This document shows, piece after piece, positions 30,701 through 41,700 of a DNA stretch of 64,000 nucleotides; the first letter of the stretch is position 1, and each line of letters starts with the position of its first letter. A program made the position numbers and the translations under genes. Below the pieces are notes generated by a model. The model searched no databases. It was not told where the DNA came from and saw only the letters and a program-made list of their open reading frames with translations. The stretch is from contig OY757010.1 of assembly GCA_963580285.1 (NCBI GenBank), positions 209,344,138-209,408,137 of the forward strand, read 5' to 3'. Origin of the DNA: Lucinisca nassula. Taxonomy: Eukaryota; Mollusca; Bivalvia; Lucinida; Lucinidae.

Positions 30701-33309
30701 AATGCCTTTTCTATGTCTGCCACTAGTGCTATTCTCTGCATGCGGAATCGAAATAAGATACCTGTTAGGTTTTGCAGCAAAACTGGGCCTCTGTAAAGAC
30801 ATTCGTTCAGACTGAGTTTTTCTGACTTTGTTTTAGCCGAGGCGTCATAGACAATCCTGACTTTTGTAGTTGCCTTATTTGGATTGATTACAGCGTGATG
30901 AGGGATATAATGTTTTATCGTGTCTTTCGTTTCATTTCTCACCTTTTCAATGATACCTTGCTTAAGCTGGTCTCTGATGATGTCATCATATTTCTGTATC
31001 AAATGCGGGTTATCCTTCATTCTCCGTACCAATGACTTAAGACGTCCTATTGCAAGTGTGCGGTTCTCTGGTAGGTCTGGCTTTCCATTCTTCCATGGCC
31101 ACGTTACCGTGTAACGCCCCTTTTCGTATCGTAGTGTTTTATTGAACTTGTCAAGGGCAATATTGTCGTCTGATACCACTGGGGATTCATTAATTCCTAT
31201 GGATTCTAGCCTCCAAAAGTCTTCCAAGTTTGGTTTTAAAGGAAGGGATTTGTCTACAACCGTTAACATGGATGTTTCCTTTCGAACCTCAACCCCATAA
31301 GTCATTATCAGCATACTGGCTTCATTTGTTTCATTGGTAACTTCAGATGTTCTCCCTGACAATATCCATCCAAGTTTGGATCCAAGCATATAAAGACCCC
31401 GTTGTACCTCAATTTTCTGTGGTATTATGATGTCGAGGTAGTAGTCGTTGCCTATAAGCAGTTCTACGGAGGATGTCTCTGTTTCCTTTGGTAAGTCGTC
31501 TGCCAGTGGAAATTCGCCCCACAGATAATCCCAATTTTTTAAAGACTTGAGGTGAACTGGTCTCCTTTGAATGGACCCTGCAATTTGTGGGACCACATTT
31601 GCATTAATCTGTAGGGAGCTACCATCCTTCAAGATAATGTTGAGTTGAGTAGTCGGAGATCTGATCTTTTTAGGCTTTTCTGAGCCAAAAGTAACTAACA
31701 TTATTTCATCACTGTTACCCATTTTTAAGTTCAACCTGTTTGCCAGAGATTCCGTGATATACGTGCGCTGACTACCAGAGTCAAGTAGCATTCTAGTATT
31801 GTGTCTGTGACCATTCACTGCGTTTTGAATATCTGCCCTAGCAGTCTGCATTAAGACCATTTCCCCGGAAGAGATAAGGCTGTTTTCTGTGTATACTGGT
31901 TCATCTTCCAATGGTATTTCCTCGGCTAATTTGGCCGACTCTCTGTGGGTTGTGCCAAATTTCTGAGGACAGAGGCTCCGGTGGTGATGATACTGTTGCC
32001 TGCAATAATAACATCTGCTCCCCCGTTTTAGGCACTCATTGGCATTGTGCCCATCCCTTAAACAGATATAACAACAACCCTTAATTCTCTGTTTCCTCGC
32101 GTCCATAGTTGTATACCTTGGGCACTCATCACTCCAGTGGTTCCCGTCACAAAAGCTGCATGTAGATGACAATGTTGGTTTCTCCTTCCTTTTGTTGACT
32201 CCATGAGCTCCTGCCACTAGAGCTTCTGCCGAGCTTACCATAACCATTGGCTTATATGGTTCGCCAGTTGACTCTGTCTTTGTAGGAGAATACTGCTGTT
32301 CAGCTCTCTCTCTGGCTGCAACATATTGTTTGAACAGCTCTCTCAACTCCTTCACTGTCCATTTGTTGCAGGCTCCTTTCTGTATTTCTAACTGTATTAA
32401 AACCTCCTTAGGCATTTTAGACGTTATCATTGAGATAAAAACATCCTGGTTGATATCCTGATCCAGGGCCTGTAAACTCCGGAAGTGTTTCTCAATTTGA
32501 TCATACAAACTGCGAAGCCCTCTCGGGGTGTTTTGAGCTGATTTTAAATTCATCAACTCCACATAATGTGAGTTTATTACAGTCTGTGTGTCACCATATC
32601 TCTCTTTCAGCAGATCCACTACAACAATATAATTTTCATTTGATAGCAGGATACCAGACACAGAGTGCTTTGCTTCTCCAGATAACTTACTCAATAAATA
32701 ATTCAATTTTTCAATATCTGAGATTTTTGTATTTTTGTCTACCGAAGCTTCAAAAGTGTCCCAGAACTCAGTCCATTTAAGTCTATCTCCGCTAAATGTA
32801 GGGATCTCTAAAACTGGCAGTCTTACTGAAGCTGTTTGACTACAATTTAATTGTCCAATACTTATCTGTTGCTGTTGTTGTAGCTGTTGTTGTCCAATTA
32901 TTACCTGTTGCATCTGACTAGTCAGCTGGATCATTTGATCAAACTTGTTCTCTGTTACCGTTACCGATGACCAATCGCCTGTGGGCGACTTTTGCTCTGA
33001 TTTTGTAATGTTCACAAGTTCATCCCGACAGTCTGTCACTGTAGAAATAAAATCCCAGTCTTCCCTTATTAGTGTGTCAATTTCCTGTGCGCCATCCCGC
33101 CCTTCTATTGCTGTAGACAATTTTTCATTCGCCTCTTCCAATCTTGAAATATAGTCATTGAGTCTCTTGATGCAGTTGTTCACATCCCGTATGTATGTGC
33201 TGGACTCATGCTCAATGTCCTCATCTAACAAAGCCTTACCCTTCGCCAGCTCCTTAGCCAGCAGATTCCCGAATCTGGTCCTGTTTCCCTTCAGAAATGA
33301 TAAAGACAT
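27718..33309 (-). CDS. gag-pol: BEL/Pao Gag-Pol polyprotein, 1863 aa, intact
   Basis: A single frame encodes all retrotransposon functions. Order (approximate residues): coiled-coil-rich Gag N-terminus; DUF1759-type Gag domain from about 160 (LPVLEIPTFSGDRLKWTEFW); CCHC-type knuckles about 381-447; aspartic protease (DUF1758-like) with LLDSGSQRTYITE about 505; reverse transcriptase about 790-1000 with VADIEKAFLQIGLQ (863), RFCRVPFG (903) and YVDN (943); RNase H from about 1110 (VFCDASKYAYAATVY); integrase with an H2C2 zinc finger about 1440-1486, GVDYFGP (1512), SDNAGQF (1570) and GGFYERLVG (1622); C-terminal DUF5641-like region about 1760-1816. The catalytic box reads YVDN where YVDD is usual in reverse transcriptases. 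No stops or frameshifts. Expressed from the 5' LTR; replicates through RNA in particles. Host exon alternatives are excluded by the domain order. Confidence 0.96.
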   Translation of the reverse strand: MSLSFLKGNRTRFGNLLAKELAKGKALLDEDIEHESSTYIRDVNNCIKRLNDYISRLEEANEKLSTAIEGRDGAQEIDTLIREDWDFISTVTDCRDELVNITKSEQKSPTGDWSSVTVTENKFDQMIQLTSQMQQVIIGQQQLQQQQQISIGQLNCSQTASVRLPVLEIPTFSGDRLKWTEFWDTFEASVDKNTKISDIEKLNYLLSKLSGEAKHSVSGILLSNENYIVVVDLLKERYGDTQTVINSHYVELMNLKSAQNTPRGLRSLYDQIEKHFRSLQALDQDINQDVFISMITSKMPKEVLIQLEIQKGACNKWTVKELRELFKQYVAARERAEQQYSPTKTESTGEPYKPMVMVSSAEALVAGAHGVNKRKEKPTLSSTCSFCDGNHWSDECPRYTTMDARKQRIKGCCYICLRDGHNANECLKRGSRCYYCRQQYHHHRSLCPQKFGTTHRESAKLAEEIPLEDEPVYTENSLISSGEMVLMQTARADIQNAVNGHRHNTRMLLDSGSQRTYITESLANRLNLKMGNSDEIMLVTFGSEKPKKIRSPTTQLNIILKDGSSLQINANVVPQIAGSIQRRPVHLKSLKNWDYLWGEFPLADDLPKETETSSVELLIGNDYYLDIIIPQKIEVQRGLYMLGSKLGWILSGRTSEVTNETNEASMLIMTYGVEVRKETSMLTVVDKSLPLKPNLEDFWRLESIGINESPVVSDDNIALDKFNKTLRYEKGRYTVTWPWKNGKPDLPENRTLAIGRLKSLVRRMKDNPHLIQKYDDIIRDQLKQGIIEKVRNETKDTIKHYIPHHAVINPNKATTKVRIVYDASAKTKSEKLSLNECLYRGPVLLQNLTGILFRFRMQRIALVADIEKAFLQIGLQEDAKEVTRFVWLKDKSVMATENNIEVYRFCRVPFGIICSPFLLAATIDHHLKDSGCNIAQNIRDNIYVDNVITGSQTIHQALKFYSKSKELFERASMNLRDWMSSSVEVMNEIPIYDRANRDRMKVLGLTWTVKEDTLTLAHQMSESSVLSKRIILQQIASIYDPLGLFSPVTLRAKIYLQNLWNQKVSWDTQLSGNNKSKWDNLYEDMKGLASCHFPRYIGLEHKGNIFYQLLVFCDASKYAYAATVYLLQENTNSRIIDLIFSKTRLAPNNQITIPRLELLAALIGTRCLKFVQKELNVSIKEKHIWVDSQCVLNWLNSKRPLGTFVDNRIKEMKEDKDINFHYISTTENPADIASRGTTVRELQNNPLWWHGPDWMAKTRKAWPVWKCDDVNKQSEEVRSQTESELKKSGVLFETKLVAGEGHSVNSHNQKLNAPFNLNLEKFSNVTRLWRVTALALRFVNKLRKRANQQGPPDATEIANAETMWTKYVQRQQYHKVVDSIIKSKRNNLQHQLGIYRDRSGLLRCRGRLDNAELCENAKHPILLPKCHKYTDMIVERYHKSSLHTGVSQTLSLIRHRYWIPQGRSAVKRILRLCTVCRRHEGGPYKMPLMPPLPAERVTESPPFTFTGVDYFGPLYIKRNKNREKVWVCLYTCLVTRAVHLEMMYDMSAQQFLLGFRRFVAQYGNPKKVISDNAGQFKLASDAIYKLWGEILTKDHDVISYSADQNILWEFIVELAPWMGGFYERLVGLVKRSLRKAIGKTCLTSEQLLTLLKESQAVINSRPLTYVGDDINSSVALTPAHFMSLNPHVGLPTYKQDDTDDDDYIPEMTSTERITATWKRGLKHLDSFWKIWRDDYLLNLRERSQRNLKESKPQSPINPKVGDVILIKDDLPRGMWRMGRIHELVPSRDGQTRSAKIKLPSNKIVGRPLNLLYPVECAHGRDNAAEAKQINKQLTSKQGAEITRRQQPRRESAIRAMAKIKEQQ

Positions 33310-33388
33310 CTTCTTATAGTCTCTGAATTAAAGCCAATTATCTGTTCTAGTTCCAAAAGTATAAGTTCCCGGGTTCCGGCACCAATTG

Positions 33389-33695
33389 TGTGGCGAATAT
33401 AAACACAACTGAGAAATATAAACCTTTACTGTCAAACCACACAAGAGATTTAAAGTTTATTCCCTAAATGTTCTTAAAACCCTTTAAATTTACTTCTACA
33501 TGTTTTGTCTTTCAATGTCCATCTTTACTGTATCTAACGTCATCAAACTCAGTCTCCGACGTCAAGTGACGTTGACGTCAACTGACTTCACCTTATTAAT
33601 AGAATATGTGCAAATTAAGCTTAGAACACTAAAATAAGTTAATAAAGTTAATTGAAAATTAAGCATAACAATAAAATCGTGGTTTATCCACGACA
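33389..33695 (-). repeat. BEL/Pao 5' LTR
   Basis: 307 bp; upstream LTR relative to the minus-strand ORF, so it should hold the promoter. Contains the CRE-like palindrome TGACGTCA within a GACGTCAAGTGACGTTGACG cluster. Followed by the primer binding site. Confidence 0.92.
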
Positions 33696-35150
33696 TTGGC
33701 ATGAGCTTAAATTGTGCTTGTCTGTATGTGGCACGTGAAGAAGTAGTTCATTGTGCACTTGCATGCAGTCTGATCATAATCTTTGAGGATTGTGCGAACC
33801 TTCAAAATCTTTGAGACTTGCACGAACTTTCTACAGCCACAGCGACATAAAAAGCGATAACTTTGTCATAATGAATGGATGCGTATGTTGATCCAAGTTT
33901 GCATGTAGTTTTTCTTTCAAAAAGACTAAGATCGCCCTGCGCATGCGTGCAGTTTAATCGCAGTAATCAGTCTTCATAGATATGAACCTTCTGTGCACAG
34001 TCGCAGTGCCATCCAAGGTGTTAGTTGGTAAATTAAATCATGACACGTTAATCGATCACCAGTTAATCAATTTTGCTGGATTTATTTGTCTTAGTGATTT
34101 ACTGTGTGCCGGTGCATGACCTTAATTAGGAGTTAAAATACGCGTTAAATGTGTGTGTCTTAAAATTATGGAGATGAGGTAATTTTTAAGCCCTTTGATA
34201 AGTCGGCGACTTCTGTTAACGTACAAAATATCCAAATATGTTATAATTGATATGCTTTCGTTTCAATGAAGTCTTTTAAATATCAGCAATCAATGTATAT
34301 CAGGTGCTCGGAGACTATCCTTTTAATCGCTCAAAACGATTGTCAAATGATCTTTAAAAATCTTCGTTTTTATTGTGCATTGCATGTAACTGGGGGGGGG
34401 GGGGGGGGGGGGGGGGGCTTAAATCTATTTTACGTGGCCACAATCCTCGCCCTTACTTCCGTCGCGATTTAGACAAATAATTTGTTCAGTTCGCATGAAG
34501 GCCTCTTAACTCATTAGTGCAACATCTCCGTGAACACAAATAATCAAACAACCACAGAGATGAAACAACGGTGAGGACTCGACAGCAAGAAACCACTGAA
34601 ATACTGGAGCAAAAGAAGACAGTTAGACTCCGATGGGCCCGGCCAGAGACAGAGCATCAGGCACCAATCAACATTACCTTGAATTAGATCTCTCTAATTC
34701 TCAATAAGCCTTTACGTTGGAACCGTCATAGAATCTGAGGTCTGACCCACCGGCGTGCAATTAAAGAGGGAAGCAAAGTTGTCAACCGTGATTGGGTTAA
34801 CTACCATGCATGCAGTCTGTCGTATAACATTTATGTTGTACCAAATCTTTTTATATCGAAGACTGATTTTACGAAATTGGGTGCTGAAGTCATTGCGGTT
34901 ATATATTTTTCTGAATTTATATACTAAGTCACCATAAAATTCGGGTTCCGATAGACCTTGTTGCAGAAGGGATTTAAGTCCAATATTGAATTTTTAAATT
35001 AAATCAGAATGACGTCTATAAAATTTTGAAAAGGCTTTGCATAGTGATGGTACCGATAACCCTGATTAAGAAGTTTAGCCGCTAGCAATTTATTACGAAT
35101 GTTGAAGTCAGTAACGTGACTACACACTCTGGCAGAAGTGTTCAAAGTGT
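33696..35150. other. Intergenic stretch with a poly-G tract
   Basis: No gene recognised. 34391-34418 is an uninterrupted run of 27-28 G. 34590-34700 has a short open frame (EILEQKKTVRLRWARPE) with no assignable family. Confidence 0.4.
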
Positions 35151-35154
35151 AAGA

Positions 35155-36215
35155 TCTATCTATCTATCTTCCGTGACATCTTAACCTCCGCAGAGGACTG
35201 CGTCTTTTGGTGTCTTTGATGGGTGGAATAAGTTAATTGTATCGATTCCTGATCTTTGTTTTACTTCTACTTTTAAGATGGTGTTCCGGTAAAACCAAGT
35301 GCTAAAGGGGATTAGCTGAGGAAAAGAGGGGATAGAAAAGTGGGTGAAATGAGTTTGTAAAGTGCGATCGAGATTGTAAGTATAGTTAAAAGATAAAATA
35401 GATACTGGCATTTAAGGTGTTGAGTAGAATACCTGGCAAACAGCTGTGATGAACTGTGCCACGGTAGGAAGAACTGGTATGTGGACTGGTAGGGCTTTCC
35501 AGTGGATGATAGTGCGGGGAAAGAATGTGAACTTGTAGTGGTCTTTTAGAGTCATGATCTGTCTGTAAGCAAGGGGATGATTTTTGGTAGAAGGACGGGT
35601 GTTCTGGATCTGGTAGTCAGCAGCAGGTATCGCAACAAGGTCATATGACCTTACGCCGTTGGTCAAGGGTACGCCAGTTGAGATCCTGAAGCATTGCTGA
35701 GGCACTAGATGTATATCGGTAGTCTCTGGTTACCCATCTAGCAGCCCTTCTTTGAACTGATTCAAGTTCGTAGGAGTCTGATGCTGTGTAGGGGGACCAC
35801 TCAGTAGAGGCATACTCTAGCTGTGGGTGAATCAGAGTTTTATATGCTGTGGACCCGGATATATCGTTTCAAGATTCCTAGGGTCTGGTTGTGTTTTTTT
35901 ACTGATGTTATTTACAAGGTCTGTCAATCTGAGGTCGTCTGAAATGGTGACTCCAAGATATTTGGCAGAGGTTACACTTTCTAGTACACAGCCAAGAAGA
36001 GAACAGTTGGTCAGAAGGGGAGTTTTACGTCGGGTCACACGAATGACCTGACACTTAGAGGGATTAAAGCTCATATCCCAGAGTTTTTCCCATATTTCGA
36101 GTTTCTCAAGGTCTTCCTGGAGGATCTCTGAGTCTGTCTGAGAATCGAAAACAAGATACATGGCTGTGCCATCTGCGAATAACCTTACTCCGGATCTTAC
36201 CCGATCCGGGAGGTA
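35155..36215 (-). pseudogene. LINE reverse transcriptase 3' fragment (non-LTR), decayed
   Basis: On the minus strand the frame runs YLPDRVRSGVRLFADGTAMY, SFNPSKCQVIRVTRRKTP, SAKYLGVTISDDL, then after stops YKFTFFPRTIIHWKALP. This is the second half of an RT with FADG replacing the catalytic FADD, and the conserved C-terminus. It ends in (GATA)n at 35155-35172. The element is 5' truncated and broken by several in-frame stops around 35710-35832. Same superfamily as the LINE at 39313-42320 but a diverged subfamily. Confidence 0.8.
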
Positions 36216-36385
36216 GTTTGAGACTCAGAGGTATGCGTTTTAGGATCCCTCTGTTATGCAGATTGTAAATAGTTTTAATGATGCATCCAGTGACTCTTGT
36301 TTTTTTTTCAGCAAAATTTAAATTTAGCACCCAATCAACTGAGGTAATGGCCAAATATGACCGACTCAGAATAAGAAGATAGAAG
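36216..36385 (+). mobile_element. 3' end of the 39-42 kb LINE family, plus orientation
   Basis: GACTCAGAGGTATGCGTTTT to GGTAATGGCCAAATATGACC and AGAAGATAG matches the 3' UTR of the other LINE. It lies head to head with the fragment at 35155-36215. Here the site CAGAGGTATGCG is uninterrupted, whereas a DNA transposon fills it at 39486. Confidence 0.75.
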
Positions 36386-36734
36386 AGAGATAGACAGAAA
36401 ATTTGTTTTCAGACAATTATCAAATCCTAGTCACACCAGTTCAGTTTTATTACTGCTGAGTTTGAGGACAAGTATGTTTGTTAAGGAGTCTTACAAGTAC
36501 CCACAACATTTTTTTTCAATCCGGAAAATCACCGATAAGTACTGTTATTCTTATCCGGTTCCTTTGTAGGATAGAAAAAGAAAGAAATAAGAACAAAATA
36601 AAGACATATCTCGTGGGTAGTCATAATCGTCTTACCAAGGATTCTAACAGGTATCCACATGAAAGAGATAGAAAACAAGTAGTGGGACTCATTACAACTT
36701 ACTCCCACAGGATTCTAATACGTACCCTCAACGA

Positions 36735-36995
36735 ATCCGGCCCCCGCCTATTGAGGCTTGAAGAAATAAATGGGCTGCATGATGCTTTCAGGCAGAGCTA
36801 AGCCTGCCCAGGCAAAGCGGTGGTGCGAGTCAGTGCTTATAAACCCTATGGATTTCATTGGGCGACAGGGCTTGAGATGTCATTTCATCTCAGTGCCGGG
36901 TAAAAATCCCACAAGATTGGAAGCAACGTCTCCAAAATGACCTATACAGTGTTGACGGGGACGTTAAACCTCAAATCAATAAACAAACAAAACCC
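36735..36995 (+). mobile_element. SINE family II
   Basis: GAGGCTTGAAGAAATAAATG head, tail GGGGACGTTAAACCTCAAAT plus (CAAA)n. A short internal deletion removes part of the middle. Confidence 0.75.
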
Positions 36996-38335
<1,340 letters not shown>

Positions 38336-38339
38336 ATTC

Positions 38340-38626
38340 AACAGGTACTCTGCTGCAATAAAAAATTGTCTAATAAAATCGGGCCGAAACGACTCACCGA
38401 AATAGGCCGAAATGATCAAAGTCCAAATTTAGGCCGAAACGACTTAGAACCGAAACGTCCCGGGTTCATGTAACCACTGAGCTCATAATCAGAATCAGAA
38501 ACGCTTACTGGTGACACGTTCTTAGACAATCCTTCACCAGGAGCTACCACGCTCACTAAACATGGGGTCCGAAACGACAGAGGGTCGAAACCGCTAGCAA
38601 AAGTACCGGGGTTTAGCACAACAGCA
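38340..38626 (+). promoter_or_regulatory. TMEM128 upstream region with iterated CCGAAACGAC
   Basis: The 290 bp before the TMEM128 start codon hold at least five close copies of C(C)GAAACGAC (near 38383, 38433, 38450, 38571 and 38586). The same motif, read TCGTTTCGG, clusters at 26310-26430. The motif looks like the end of a transposon rather than a standard promoter element. No TATA box was recognised; the 5' UTR extent is unknown. Confidence 0.35.
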
Positions 38627-38729
38627 ATGGCCACCGAAATTAACTCGTCAGATCTTGATCAGGAAACAAGGATTCACCGAAGAGTACAGCAGCGTATCGC
38701 TGGCCATTATTTGCATCAGATCGATCCCG
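38627..38729 (+). CDS. TMEM128: TMEM128 coding exon 1 (start codon)
   Basis: The ATG at 38627 opens MATEINSSDLDQETRIHRRV, then QQRIAGHYLHQIDP. The donor is CCCG|GTATGA at 38729/38730 (phase 1), and the single G joins AT of exon 2 to make Asp. The N-terminus is poorly conserved in this family, so the call rests on the open frame, the initiator context, the good donor and the exact phase fit to exon 2. Confidence 0.8.
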
Positions 38730-41700
38730 GTATGAATTACGACTTTTTACCATCGGAAATTGTATTTGTACCTTCAGGCTACTGAAATATCGACTGGATT
38801 TACATAGAACTAAGGCTTGAAGTTTGTGGGTGGGGTATGCGGAAAAAAAAAACTATTGCACAAAGGTAGTGGTGAAATGCCAATATCAGTTAGATGAACT
38901 AACGGTATGCAGTAAAACCAGTATTCTGGTTTTTATCCTTAATGGTACCAACCGCAAAAGTCAGTTGTAGAGATTCATATAAAGTGCTGCCATTACAAAG
39001 TGTCTGAGCGTGATAGCTCAGTGGTTAGTCGGAGCACTTGCCTCTGATGCTAGAGATCCTGGGTTTGATCCCCGCTGGCAGCGATAAAATTTCGGTCTCT
39101 GAACACTCTCCATTGACATCATTTGCAGGGATGAATGTCATTAATTGCACCGTCCTTCGGATCAGGACATTAACTGGAGGCCCCTTGGGCAGGGAGAGTC
39201 CTGCCCTGTGCATGTTAAAGACCCTTACCATTATTACATGATTACTGTGTAGGCTTTCATCCTGCAAACCTGGTGTGTATGTAATGTGCACCTGCGAGTA
39301 ATGGTCAAGTGTGACCGATCTATCTATTTATCTTCTTATACTGAGTCGGTCATATCTGGCCATTACCTCAGTTGATTGGGTGGCTAAATTTAGAATTTAG
39401 CTGGAAAAAAAAAAAAGAGTGAGGCACTGGATGTGTCCTAAAAACTATTTACAATCTGCATAACAGAGGTATCCTAAAACGCATACCGTAAAAATTCGGC
39501 TATAAGACGAGGATTTTTCCCTCAAAAATGAGCCCAAAAAAATGACCCCGTCTTATAGCCGAGGTCATGGACTGCAGGCTTTTTTCCGGCAATGTCTGAC
39601 GAAGACCAGACATACGGAAAAAGCCGATCGGTGATTTTTGAATTGATATAAATCGCCGCCCACAAACCACCGCTACGATTTTTCTGCACGCGATCGGGAA
39701 ATGACGTAGTCCGACGCCATTACCCCCACACATGTTTAATGTCATTGCGTGTATCTCTTCCATAAAAAAAATGTTTGGAACCGGTAAAAAATATTTTCCG
39801 ATAGCTAAGCGGTTGTGAATAGAGGTGGATAGAAAATCAACGCTTTTCACAGCTCCTGAATTATCCCCAGAAGCTCCGTGTCAATAACCAACAACAGCGT
39901 TCGACTTTTCCCACCAAAGTCTGCTATTTGGCACCAAAACATAACCATTCATGAGATCGTAGAATAGTCCGATTTTATAATGCAAACATTTACCGTTAGA
40001 TGTAGCTAATAGTCTGATGAGCAATTAAATCATTTTCACATTGATTGGGGATTAAATTTTATGACTGGAGGATAAACGAAAATTAGAGCCATAACTTGAC
40101 CATATTTTCACACCTTATGGACACGCAACGCAGGGTTGCAATTATACGACAGCGATTAACAATAGTGTCATACTTGAACCGTAATAAATACACAGATGGT
40201 TTGTCTCTGAATTGACAGCGATTTACTTACTGGTCTAGTTTTAACGTATTTAAGGAATCAAAAAGACTGGCAGATGTAGACGATTTTTTTTTTTTGCACT
40301 TGTCCCGACCGAGCGTCATAAGGTCAAAGTGCACCTGCCCGGCATGATTTCGGTCTTGTCCCGGACGGCCGGGAAATGGATTTGTCAGCCCCTGTCGTCT
40401 ATTAAATAGGAGTCTGTATAGCCTAAGCCAGCAAAGCATGTACCGGGCCGACAGCGATACGACGTATCGGCCCGACGTTTGCCGCTATTTTGTGCGGCCA
40501 ATCAAGCCATGTTAGGGGTAAGTAGAGGGGTTTTCTAATGATTTCTCACATCTAACTGGCATCTGTAGCAGATAGGCCCCGACAGATATGGCAAAAATTT
40601 GACCCGTCTTATAAAAGAGTATAAGCAAAATCCCGCCTTAGAAAAGCTGAAAAGGGGGTCCCATCTTATAGCCGAATCGCCTTATAGCCGAATTTTTACG
40701 GTACCTCTGAGTCCCAATCTTACACTGTGCGGGCTCTGAACTCTTCTGCGGACTTGGCATTCACCGCAGAGGAGGGAAGACTATTCCATTGGGGAATAGT
40801 TCTAGGAAAGAACGAGTTCTTCAGGGCATCACTATAGGACTGGTATCTACGATATTGTGAGTCGTTTACTTTTGATGCCCTTGTTTGGGTCGACACTGTT
40901 ACAGGGATCAAGTACCTATCTTTATCAATAGACATGGAATCAGAGTGTATCTTGTAGAAGAAGGTTTAAGAGGACTGCTCACGACGGGCCTCCAGGGACG
41001 GCCACTCTAGCTCATTAAGCATGTCACCGACGCTACTTCTATTTCGCCATCGCCTACAGGTCCATCGAGCAGCTGTCCTCTGCACCTTCTCCACCTGCTG
41101 AGTCTGAGTTTTAACATAGGGATGCCAAATGGGTGATGCATATTCAAGTTGAGGGCGAACCAATGTTTTATATGCAACATCCTTTGTCTGCCTAGGTGCA
41201 AAAGCCAAGTTCCGTCTAAGGAATCCTAAAGTCCTAGTTGCTTTAGATGTAATCTCTGAGATATGTTGACCCCAATCAAGATCGTCAGTGATGGTGATAC
41301 CAAGATATTTGGCGGATTGAACATGCTCCAAAATTTGCTGGTGAAGAGTATAGTCAAACTTAATTTGCTTGTTCGGAGGGTGTCGTGACACCCTCATTGA
41401 GTGACATTTGGCCACATTGAACTTCATTTGCCAATCGGCCTCCCACTGTGCAAGTTGATCCAGGTCATCTTGTAAAATAAGACAGTCAGAAGGAGAATAT
41501 ATGTTCCTATACAGGACACAATCATCAGCAAACAAACGGACCGATGACCTGATATTATCGGGGAGATCATTAATGAAAACCAAGAAAAGGACCGGTCCAA
41601 GGACCGAACCTTGGGGGACTCCAGATAAGACAGGGACTGGATCAGACGCTTGGCCATCAAGTACAACCTCTTGTGAGCGCCCAGAGAGCCATGAGCTAAT

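Larger units (their letters stand above)
27391..33695 (-). mobile_element. Complete BEL/Pao LTR retrotransposon
   Basis: Two 307-bp LTRs (27391-27697 and 33389-33695) are identical as far as I can read, starting TGTCGTGG and ending CGCCACA on the minus strand. They bound an internal region with one 1863-codon ORF. The tRNA primer site TGGTGCCGGAACCCGGG lies just inside the 5' LTR (about 33368-33384), and a short purine run (GTCGGGAG) precedes the 3' LTR. No 4-6 bp target duplication is visible (TTATG on the left, TTGGC on the right). Intact ORF and identical LTRs indicate a recent insertion. Confidence 0.95.

Noticed and set aside
27845..31114. Plus-strand open frames inside the BEL/Pao region
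   Set aside because: They are antisense shadows of the 1863-codon polyprotein and resemble no protein family.
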